This document shows, in pieces, positions 58,080 through 64,000 of a stretch of DNA of 64,000 bases. A model generated the notes under the pieces. That model made no database searches. It was not told the origin of the DNA and was given only the letters and a program-made list of their open reading frames with translations. The position numbers were made by a program, and so were the translations under genes. Source of the stretch: JACDAN01 sp963842235 (GTDB lineage Bacteria > Actinomycetota > Thermoleophilia > Gaiellales > Gaiellaceae); assembly GCA_963842235.1 (NCBI GenBank), contig CAWJFT010000001.1:1798001-1862000 (forward strand). The letters run 5' to 3'. Numbering within the stretch: the stretch's first letter is position 1; every line of letters begins with the position of its first letter.

Positions 58080-59336
58080 CTATTTGAGGAAGCCCTCGTA
58101 GGAGCGCATCATCATCTGCGACTCCATCTGGCGCATGGTGTCGAGCGCGACACCGACCGCGATCAGCACCGAGGTGCCGCCGAGCGCACCCGCCAGCGCC
58201 TGGGACACGTTCGTGTACGCGATGACGATACTCGGCAGCGTCGCGATGAGCGCCAGGTAGATCGCGCCGGGAAGCGTGAGCCGCGTAAGGACGCGATCCA
58301 GGTACTGCGCGGTGGGCGGGCCGGGCCGAATTCCCGGGATGTATCCGCCGTGTTTGCGCAGGTTGTCGGCCTGGTCGACCGGGTTGAACTGCACGGCGGT
58401 GTAGAAGAACGTGAAGATCACGATCATCGCCCCCTGCAGCAGCAGATACGGCCAGTCCGTGTACGAGAAGTACTTGTTGATGAAGGTCTGCGTCTGCGGG
58501 AAGTACTGGGCGATCGTCGGCGGGAACGCCATGACGGCGGCCGCGAAGATGACCGGAATGACGCCGGCCATGTTCACGCGCAGCGGCATGTAGGTCGAGC
58601 CGCCCGTCGTCATGCGCCGGCCGACCATGCGCTTCGCGTACTGAATCGGGATCTTTCGCTGGCCCTCCTGGATGAAGACGACGGCGACGACGACTCCGAC
58701 CGCCATCAGCGGGAAGAAGAGGCGCACGAAGACGCCGCCATCGACCCAGGCGCGGATACCGAGCGGGAGCCCGGTGAGGATCGAGGCGAAGATCAGAAGC
58801 GAGATCCCGTTTCCGATTCCACGCTTCGTGATCAGCTCGCCCATCCACATGAGCAGCGTCGTGCCCGCAGTCAGCGTCAGGACGATCAGCGCGCCGCGGC
58901 CGAAGTTCGCCTCGAGGGCGCCCTGCCGCTGGAAAAGGAACGCGAAACCCGTGGCCTGGGCAGCCGCGAGGACGACGGTCAGGTACCGCGTGTACTGGTT
59001 GATCTTGGCGTAGCCGGCCTCGCCCTCCTTCTGGAGCTGCTCGAGCCGCGGGATGACCACGGTCAGGAGCTGGAGGATGATCGAAGCGGTGACGTACGGC
59101 ATGATCCCCAGCGCGAAGACCGCAAACTGGGAAAGCGCGCCTCCGGAGAACAGGTTCAGGAGCGCAAGGACCGTTCCACCGGCCGATGAGTTGAAGTAGT
59201 TCTTGACCGTGTCCGAATCGACGCCCGGAGCCGGGATCCACGAGCCGAGGCGATAGAAGAACAGGATGAGCGCGGTGAAGAGCACCCGGTGGCGGAGCTC
59301 GGGGACCCGCCACGCATTCGTCAGCCAGGAAAACAT
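58080..59336 (-). CDS. secY: Preprotein translocase subunit SecY
   Basis: 418 residues with ten membrane helices. FTALILFFYRLGSWIPAPGV is the first helix and plug region; LQLLTVVIPRLEQLQKEGEA, INQYTRYLTVVLAAAQATGF, VNMAGVIPVIFAAAVMAFPP and KHGGYIPGIRPGPPTAQYLD are family signatures. Central pore of the Sec channel. Starts one base from rplO. Confidence 0.98.
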   Translation of the reverse strand: MFSWLTNAWRVPELRHRVLFTALILFFYRLGSWIPAPGVDSDTVKNYFNSSAGGTVLALLNLFSGGALSQFAVFALGIMPYVTASIILQLLTVVIPRLEQLQKEGEAGYAKINQYTRYLTVVLAAAQATGFAFLFQRQGALEANFGRGALIVLTLTAGTTLLMWMGELITKRGIGNGISLLIFASILTGLPLGIRAWVDGGVFVRLFFPLMAVGVVVAVVFIQEGQRKIPIQYAKRMVGRRMTTGGSTYMPLRVNMAGVIPVIFAAAVMAFPPTIAQYFPQTQTFINKYFSYTDWPYLLLQGAMIVIFTFFYTAVQFNPVDQADNLRKHGGYIPGIRPGPPTAQYLDRVLTRLTLPGAIYLALIATLPSIVIAYTNVSQALAGALGGTSVLIAVGVALDTMRQMESQMMMRSYEGFLK

Positions 59337-59924
59337 CTACTCAGCGTCCTCGGAGGCCTCGGCGTTCTCGGGGGCCTCGGCTTCCAGTTCAGCCTCTTCC
59401 GCCGGGGCCGCCCGCCGCTGTTTGCGGGCCTTCTTGACCTTCGGCTCCTTGAGCGCCGTCACCGAGCCGCCCGCGCCCTCGATCTTCTCGCGCGCGCTCT
59501 CGGAGAAGGCGTGCGCCGTCACGCTCAGCTCCTTCGAGAGCTCGCCTTGGCCGAGGATCTTGACCTCAGTGCGGACGTTCCGGATCAGGCCTGCTTCGGC
59601 CAGGAGCTCCGGCGTCACCTCGGTGCCGGCATCGAAACGGTCGAGATCGCGGACGTTCACTGCCGCCATGAACGTGCGGTGCGGACCGATCGGCATCGCG
59701 TCCTTGGAGTACGGCCCGCGCTGCTTGCCGAGCCGCATGTAGACCGGCGTCTGGCCGCCCTCGAACCCGGCGCGCATCTTGTGTGAGCCGGAGCGGGCCT
59801 TCTGGCCCTTGACGCCGCGGCCTGAATAGCGGCCCTTGCCAGAGCCGGGACCGCGGCCGACCCGCTTCCGATCCTTCCGGGCGGACGCCGGCTTGAGGTT
59901 GGAGAGGTTGAGCTGCTCGGCCAT
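59337..59924 (-). CDS. rplO: 50S ribosomal protein L15
   Basis: 195 residues: LSNLKPASARKDRKRVGRGP and GSGKGRYSGRGVKGQKARSG open it. An acidic tail of about 45 residues (EEAELEAEAPENAEASEDAE) is longer than in most bacteria. Large-subunit assembly protein. Tightly spaced in the spc operon. Confidence 0.97.
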   Translation of the reverse strand: MAEQLNLSNLKPASARKDRKRVGRGPGSGKGRYSGRGVKGQKARSGSHKMRAGFEGGQTPVYMRLGKQRGPYSKDAMPIGPHRTFMAAVNVRDLDRFDAGTEVTPELLAEAGLIRNVRTEVKILGQGELSKELSVTAHAFSESAREKIEGAGGSVTALKEPKVKKARKQRRAAPAEEAELEAEAPENAEASEDAE

Positions 59925-59933
59925 GACCCTGAT

Positions 59934-60119
59934 CTATTGCTCGCCCTCGATGCGGACGAGATGGCGAACTTTCCTCAGCATACCGGCGACCTCCGGGCTC
60001 TCAGGACGCTCCACCGAGCGGCCGATCTTCCCGAGACCGAGCGCGCGCAGCGTGCCGCGATGGCGCTCACTCTGGCCGATCTGGCTCCGAATCTGGGTGA
60101 TCTTCAGCGTCTTAGCCAT
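59934..60119 (-). CDS. rpmD: 50S ribosomal protein L30
   Basis: 61 residues: LKITQIRSQIGQSERHRGTL and RALGLGKIGRSVERPESPEV, and RKVRHLVRIEGE. Overlaps the rpsE end by eight bases. Confidence 0.96.
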   Translation of the reverse strand: MAKTLKITQIRSQIGQSERHRGTLRALGLGKIGRSVERPESPEVAGMLRKVRHLVRIEGEQ

Positions 60120-60702
60120 CCGTCGGCTTCTCGGCTTCGGCCGCCACGGCGACAGGCTCCGGCTCCTCCGCAGGCGCTTCCTCCTCGGTCGGCTGCTGCT
60201 TCGGGATCGGAAGGACCTCGCTGATCGTCTTGCCTCGCGCCCGGGCGACCTCTTCGGGCCGGCGCAGGCTCTGGAGACCCTGCACGGTCGCCTTGAGCAT
60301 GTTCACGGGATTGGTCGTGCCGAGGCTCTTCGCAAGGATGTCGCGGACGCCGCCGAGCTCGAGCACCGCGCGGACGCCGCCGCCTGCGATGACGCCCGTT
60401 CCCTCGCTCGCCGGCCGGAGCAGAACACGCGCCGCGCCGAATTTCCCGAGGATCTCGTGGGTGATCGTCGTGCCGTGCTTCGGAACGGTGAAGAGGTTCT
60501 TCTTCGCGTCTTCGACGGCCTTCGAGATCGCCAGCGGCACCTCGCGCGCCTTGCCATAGCCGACGCCGACGCGGTCGACCTCGTCGCCGACGACGACGAG
60601 CGCCGTGAACGAGAAGCGCCGGCCGCCCTTGACAACCTTGGCGACTCGGTTGATCTCGACCACGCGCTCCTTGAGCTCGCGGGTCTCGGTGAACTCGCTC
60701 AA
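60112..60702 (-). CDS. rpsE: 30S ribosomal protein S5
   Basis: 196 residues. The dsRNA-binding start is LKERVVEINRVAKVVKGGRR with FSFTALVVVGDEVDRVGVGY, and RVLLRPASEGTGVIAGGGVR follows. An acidic C-terminal extension (EEEAPAEEPEPVAVAAEAEK) is additional. Guards mRNA decoding accuracy. Overlaps rplR by four bases. Confidence 0.97.
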   Translation of the reverse strand: MSEFTETRELKERVVEINRVAKVVKGGRRFSFTALVVVGDEVDRVGVGYGKAREVPLAISKAVEDAKKNLFTVPKHGTTITHEILGKFGAARVLLRPASEGTGVIAGGGVRAVLELGGVRDILAKSLGTTNPVNMLKATVQGLQSLRRPEEVARARGKTISEVLPIPKQQPTEEEAPAEEPEPVAVAAEAEKPTDG

Positions 60703-61052
60703 AACTCCAATCCCCCTTCGCGCGCGGCGTCGGCCAGCGCCTTCACGCGTCCGTGGTACAGGTACCCGCCGCGATCGAAGACGACGGTCTTCACGCCGGC
60801 CTTCTTCGCGTTCTCGGCCAGCAGCTTCCCAACTTCGGCGGCCTGGTCGGTCTTCGAGCCTTTGGCACTGCGCGCATCCAGCCAGCCGGCCGCCGCCAGC
60901 GTCTTCCCGGCCGTGTCGTCGACCAGCTGCGCGGCGATGCCGCGGTTGGAGCGGAAGACGACCAGGCGCGGGCGCTCAGCGGTGCCGGAGACATGCTTGC
61001 GCACGCGCTTGTGGCGGCGCGCGCGCAGCTGACGCGTCGTGAGCTGACTCAC
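60699..61052 (-). CDS. rplR: 50S ribosomal protein L18
   Basis: 117 residues: RARRHKRVRKHVSGTAERPR, LVVFRSNRGIAAQLVDDTAG and VVFDRGGYLYHGRVKALADA. Binds 5S rRNA with L5. Lies 97 bases downstream of rplF, separated by hairpins. Confidence 0.97.
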   Translation of the reverse strand: MSQLTTRQLRARRHKRVRKHVSGTAERPRLVVFRSNRGIAAQLVDDTAGKTLAAAGWLDARSAKGSKTDQAAEVGKLLAENAKKAGVKTVVFDRGGYLYHGRVKALADAAREGGLEF

Positions 61053-61097
61053 AGCCGTGCCTCCCGGTTTCGTGCGTGTCGACCGGTCATTTCAGAC

Positions 61098-61152
61098 GGC
61101 CGCACGGGCAAAGCCCGCACGGCCTGAATGAGACATCGCAAGCGACGTCTCA
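61098..61152 (-). repeat. Double hairpin at the rplF stop
   Basis: The rplF TGA opens the first hairpin (TGAGACGTCGC/GCGATGTCTCA on the minus strand). A second follows (61098-61109 with 61113-61124) with the GGCAAAGCC-type apex. Both have G-U pairs only on the minus, sense strand. They sit in an otherwise seamless ribosomal operon. Confidence 0.75.
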
Positions 61153-61683
61153 CGCCCTCTTACCGACCTTCCGGCGGACGTACTCGCCTTCGTAGCGGAT
61201 GCCCTTGCCCTTGTAGGGCTCCGGCGGCCGTACGGCGCGCACCTCGGCGGCCGTCTGACCGACCTGCTGCTTGTCGATGCCCTTGACGACGATCTCCGTC
61301 TGCGTCGGAACCTCGAACGTGATTCCGGCCGGAGGCTCGACCACGACGGGGTGCGAGAAGCCAACCTGCAGCTCGAGCGCCTGGCCGCGAAGCGCAGCGC
61401 GGTAGCCGACGCCCTGGATCTCCAGCCGCTTCTCGAAACCCTTGGTGACGCCCTCGACCATGTTCGCGACGAGCGAACGGGTCAGGCCGTGGAGCGCGCG
61501 ATCGTCGCCGCGGTCGGTCGGGCGCGAGACCTGGAGCGCGCCGTCGGTCTGCTCGATCGTCATCCGGCGCGAGACGGGTTGCGTCAGCTCACCCAGGGGG
61601 CCGTTGACCATGACGCGACCAGGGTCGAGCGACACCGACACGCCGGCAGGGATCTCGATTGGCTTTCTTCCGATTCGACTCAT
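61150..61683 (-). CDS. rplF: 50S ribosomal protein L6
   Basis: 177 residues: MSRIGRKPIEIPAGVSVSLD, VKGPLG-like VMVNGPLGELTQPVSRRM, LTRSLVANMVEGVTKGFEKR and PEPYKGKGIRYEGEYVRRKV. Near the factor-binding site. Starts six bases from rpsH. Confidence 0.97.
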   Translation of the reverse strand: MSRIGRKPIEIPAGVSVSLDPGRVMVNGPLGELTQPVSRRMTIEQTDGALQVSRPTDRGDDRALHGLTRSLVANMVEGVTKGFEKRLEIQGVGYRAALRGQALELQVGFSHPVVVEPPAGITFEVPTQTEIVVKGIDKQQVGQTAAEVRAVRPPEPYKGKGIRYEGEYVRRKVGKRA

Positions 61684-61689
61684 TCGCCC

Positions 61690-62085
61690 TTACCAAACAA
61701 AGCAGATGACCTCGCCGCCGATGCCTTCGCGTTCGGCGGTCTTGCTCGTGACGAGGCCGTTCGAGGTGGACATGATCGCCGTGCCCATTCCGCCGAGGAC
61801 ACGGGGCAGGCGATCCTTGCGAGCGTACACGCGGCGGCCGGGCTTGGAGACTCGCTTCACGTCCGTGAGGATGCGCTCGCGGTTTGAGCCGTACTTGAGC
61901 TCGATCACGAGCGTGTTGAAGCTCTCGCCGGATCGTACGGAGTAGTCGGAGATGTAGCCCTCCTCCTTGAGCAGCCGCGCGATCTCCTCCTTCTGGCGCG
62001 AGGTCGGCATCTCGGTGTGCTCGTGCAGCGCCTTGTTGGCGTTGCGGATGCGAGTGAGCATGTCTGCGATCGGATCTGTCTGCAT
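61690..62085 (-). CDS. rpsH: 30S ribosomal protein S8
   Basis: 131 residues from ATG 62085: DPIADMLTRIRNANKALHEH, RVSKPGRRVYARKDRLPRVL and GTAIMSTSNGLVTSKTAERE. Binds central 16S rRNA; in E. coli it represses the spc operon. Standard spc order. Confidence 0.97.
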   Translation of the reverse strand: MQTDPIADMLTRIRNANKALHEHTEMPTSRQKEEIARLLKEEGYISDYSVRSGESFNTLVIELKYGSNRERILTDVKRVSKPGRRVYARKDRLPRVLGGMGTAIMSTSNGLVTSKTAEREGIGGEVICFVW

Positions 62086-62093
62086 CTGGTTCC

Positions 62094-62279
62094 TTACCAG
62101 CTCGACTTGGTCATGCCCGGGATCTGTCCCTGGTGCGCGAGGTCGCGGAGGCAGATCCGGCAAAGGCCGAACTTGCGGTAGACGGCGCGCGGGCGTCCGC
62201 AGCGTCGGCAGCGCGAGTAGCCCCGCACCTTGTAGCGCGGCGTCTGCTCCTGCTTGTGGACGAGTGCCTTCTTGGCCAT
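62094..62279 (-). CDS. rpsN: 30S ribosomal protein S14, zinc type (Z)
   Basis: 61 residues: AKKALVHKQEQTPRYKVRGY, then CRRCGRPRAVYRKFGLCRIC with two Cys-x2-Cys pairs (C+ form). ATG 62279 is one base from the 164-bp element, which supplies AAGGAG as ribosome site. Confidence 0.98.
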   Translation of the reverse strand: MAKKALVHKQEQTPRYKVRGYSRCRRCGRPRAVYRKFGLCRICLRDLAHQGQIPGMTKSSW

Positions 62280-62280
62280 T

Positions 62281-62444
62281 AGTGCTCCTTCCAGTAATGC
62301 CGCCGGAATTCTGGGTCGCGAGCACCAAGCCAGAGTTCGCACTCCGACGAGCCAAGGTCTGTAGACCTTGGTGAGGAGGAGGGTGGGCTCTGGCGCCGCG
62401 TGATCGCGGGCCAGAAGCCGGCATGTATTGCTGGATGGGGCACT
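62281..62444. repeat. 164-bp stop-to-start structured element, copy 3 (rplE/rpsN)
   Basis: Same size and layout as copy 2: termini AGTGCTCC and GGGGCACT, hairpin CCAAGGTC/GACCTTGG at 62352-62371. It begins one base after the rpsN ATG complement and ends one base before the rplE TAG. Differs from copy 2 mainly in the outer stem. Confidence 0.92.
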
Positions 62445-62445
62445 A

Positions 62446-63030
62446 CTATGTATCCCTTCTGTCCTCGGCGAACGGGAGCCCGAGCGATCGGAGTAGCGCG
62501 TACGCCTGCTCGTCGTTCGGCGCCGACGTCGTGATGGTGACGTCGAGGCCACGGATCCCGGCGATGTCGTCGTAGTTGATCTCGGGAAAAATGATCTGCT
62601 CGCGAATCCCGATCGAGTAGTTGCCGCGGCCGTCGAACGACCGGGGATTGAGCCCGCGGAAGTCGCGAATTCGCGGCAACGCGATCGCAACGAGCCGATC
62701 GAGAAACTCGTACATGCGGTCGCCGCGCAGCGTCACGCGGGCGCCGATCGGCATCCCTTCGCGGATCTTGAAGCCTGCGATCGACTTGCGAGCGCGGCGG
62801 ACCTGGGCGCGCTGGCCGGCGATCGTTGTCAGCTCCTCGATCGCGGAGTCCAGCGCCTTCGGCTCTGTCTTCGCCTCGCCGACGCCCATGTTGAGCGTGA
62901 TCTTCTCGACGCGCGGCACCTGCATGACGGTCTTCAGCCCGAGCTCCTCCTGGAGCTGAGCCCTGACCTCCTCCACGTAGCGCTGCTTCAGGCGCGGCAG
63001 CTCGCGAGTCCCTGTCGTTGCCGTCGCCAT
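62446..63030 (-). CDS. rplE: 50S ribosomal protein L5
   Basis: 194 residues: MQVPRVEKITLNMGVGEAKT, KSIAGFKIREGMPIGARVTL and GRGNYSIGIREQIIFPEINY, with ITTSAPNDEQAYALL at the end. Binds 5S rRNA. Coupled to rplX (TAATG). Confidence 0.97.
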   Translation of the reverse strand: MATATTGTRELPRLKQRYVEEVRAQLQEELGLKTVMQVPRVEKITLNMGVGEAKTEPKALDSAIEELTTIAGQRAQVRRARKSIAGFKIREGMPIGARVTLRGDRMYEFLDRLVAIALPRIRDFRGLNPRSFDGRGNYSIGIREQIIFPEINYDDIAGIRGLDVTITTSAPNDEQAYALLRSLGLPFAEDRRDT

Positions 63031-63401
63031 TACTTGTCGATCTCCTGTCGGCAGTCCTCGCGGCGGCAGACACGCACGCGACGCTTCCCGCCCTTGACGT
63101 CCTTCTCCACGGTTCCGACGCGGGTCGGCCGGTTGCAGACGGGGCAGACGAGCATCACGTTCGAGACCGGCAGCGGCCCGGCCTTCTCGATCACGCCGCC
63201 GGGCTGGATCTGCGGCGCGCCCATCCTGCTGGGGTTCCGCATCGGGCGCGGCTTCGTATGCCGCTTGATCATGTTCAGGTTCTCCACGATGACCCGCCCC
63301 TCGCGCGGGCGCGCTTCGAGGATGCGGCCCCGCTTGCCGCGGTCCTTGCCGCTCAGTACCTGGACGAGATCGCCCTTCTTCACTTTCAGTGCCTGAGCCA
63401 T
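63030..63401 (-). CDS. rplX: 50S ribosomal protein L24
   Basis: 123 residues. KKGDLVQVLSGKDRGKRGRI KOW motif, then VENLNMIKRHTKPRP, and a zinc-like end CPVC...CRREDC. ATG 63401 with GGAGG seven bases upstream; it shares a base with the rplN stop (TGATG). Confidence 0.96.
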   Translation of the reverse strand: MAQALKVKKGDLVQVLSGKDRGKRGRILEARPREGRVIVENLNMIKRHTKPRPMRNPSRMGAPQIQPGGVIEKAGPLPVSNVMLVCPVCNRPTRVGTVEKDVKGGKRRVRVCRREDCRQEIDK

Positions 63402-63769
63402 CAAAGAACCTCCGGGGCGAGCGACACGATCTTCATGAAGTTCTTCTCGCGCAGCTCACGGGCGACCGGCCCGAAGATGCGCGTGCCGCGCGGGTTGCTT
63501 TGGGCGTCGATGATCACGGCGGCGTTCTCGTCGAACGCGATCGACGTGCCGTCGTCGCGCCCGTACGGCTTCTTCGTGCGAACGACGACCGCGCGAACGA
63601 CCTCGCCCTTGCGGACCGCGCCCTGCGGCGTCGCCGTCTTCACGGTGCCGACGATCACGTCTCCCACGCGCGCGTAGCGGCGGTGTGAGCCTCCGAGCAC
63701 GCGGATGCACAGCAGCTCGCGCGCTCCCGTGTTGTCGGCCACCCTGACTCTCGACTCCTGCTGGATCAC
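63401..63769 (-). CDS. rplN: 50S ribosomal protein L14
   Basis: 122 residues: MIQQESRVRVADNTGARELL, CIRVLGGSHRRYARVGDVIV and VKKATPQG-like KTATPQGAVRKGEVVRAVVV, with GTRIFGPVARELREKNFMKI. Part of the B8 bridge. GTG 63769 with GAGAGG upstream. Confidence 0.97.
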   Translation of the reverse strand: MIQQESRVRVADNTGARELLCIRVLGGSHRRYARVGDVIVGTVKTATPQGAVRKGEVVRAVVVRTKKPYGRDDGTSIAFDENAAVIIDAQSNPRGTRIFGPVARELREKNFMKIVSLAPEVL

Positions 63770-63791
63770 GGACGGTCACCTCTCGCGGAGG

Positions 63792-63913
63792 CAGTACTGA
63801 CTGACTGCGCAGGAGCGTGGCTGGCAAGGACGCAGGGAGCGCTCGTACCTGGAAGGTACGGGCGCGACTGAGGACGCCGCCAGGCGCGCTCCTGCGCATC
63901 CCAGGCAGTGCTG
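63792..63913. other. 122-nt folded spacer between rpsQ and rplN
   Basis: CAGTACTG/CAGTGCTG outer stem, a perfect 12-bp stem TGCGCAGGAGCG (63806-63817) / CGCTCCTGCGCA (63887-63898), CTGGC/GCCAG, and an apical GCGCTCGTACCT/AGGTACGGGCGC hairpin. All wobble pairs fit the plus strand. Similar design to the 164-bp elements but different sequence. Confidence 0.75.
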
Positions 63914-63932
63914 GCTGTGCGGGAGGGGGCCG

Positions 63933-64000
63933 TCATTTGGCAGCTTCGACCACCTCGGCCAGGCGCCAGTTCTTCATCTTCGAGAGGGGCCGCGTCTCGA
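63933..64000 (-). CDS. rpsQ: 30S ribosomal protein S17 (C-terminal part)
   Basis: The last 21 residues are visible, ETRPLSKMKNWRLAEVVEAA and a final Lys, which is the S17 C terminus. The rest is beyond the right edge. It precedes rplN in the spc/S10 boundary as usual. Confidence 0.9.
   Translation of the reverse strand, partial: ETRPLSKMKNWRLAEVVEAAK

Overview
The window is GC-rich, tightly packed bacterial chromosome with many GTG and TTG starts. Gene content and order point to an actinobacterium: carD-ispD-ispF, radA, clpC, lysS, coaX, a DUF2469 protein, folK-folB-folP-ftsH-hpt-tilS, dacB and ku occur near each other in Mycobacterium and Streptomyces too. A deep-branching, Thermoleophilia-like member seems most likely to me, but that is an inference from gene mix and not a measured placement. 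I see no phage, insertion sequence, CRISPR array or rRNA.

Layout. 1-6.4 kb: the end of a LuxR-type regulator, a short MutY, the isoprenoid genes ispD/ispF with a PHP phosphoesterase between them under carD, radA, and an FMN hydroxyacid oxidase. 6.3-16.6 kb: a DMT permease, clpC, a sugar-nucleotide epimerase, lysS, greA, dus, coaX, DUF2469 and folK. 16.6-23.7 kb: a secreted subtilase, then a leftward run tilS-hpt-ftsH-folP-folB. 23-30 kb: a frameshifted phosphoglycerate mutase-like gene, an acetyltransferase, deoD, a lipid kinase, a sirtuin, a thioesterase and a VanW protein. 30-37.7 kb: lipid and acyl-CoA metabolism (SDR, two acyl-CoA dehydrogenases, a CaiB transferase) with TetR-like operators, a rhodanese, and a secreted beta-propeller/lysyl oxidase fusion. 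37.7-45.2 kb: HAD phosphatase, nitrilase, tRNA-Pro, Nif3, ku, fadD, PAP2, and csoR with a His-rich DUF4396 membrane protein. 45.2-52.9 kb: cell-wall enzymes (NlpC/P60, 3D domain, DacB), a NarL regulator, ligA and truA. 53-64 kb: the leftward spc/alpha ribosomal operon from rpsQ to rplQ, including secY, adk, map and rpoA, with no infA between map and rpmJ.

The most unusual content lies between the genes. Three copies of an exactly 164-bp, highly folded element (38366-38529, 53930-54093, 62281-62444) each fill the space between the TAG stop of one gene and the start codon of the next, one nucleotide before that start. Their stems change in a compensatory way between copies. A 71-bp element at 23645-23715 has the same stop-to-start placement, and a 122-nt folded spacer precedes rplN. 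Strikingly, G-T wobble pairs make all of these fold better as the plus strand, which is antisense to the genes around them. A second set of hairpins with a constant GGCAAAGCC apex follows gene ends and usually folds best on the sense strand. These repeats are the best candidates for an undescribed system.

Single-base frameshifts at 23.4-23.6 kb and 46.2 kb may be real decay or assembly errors.
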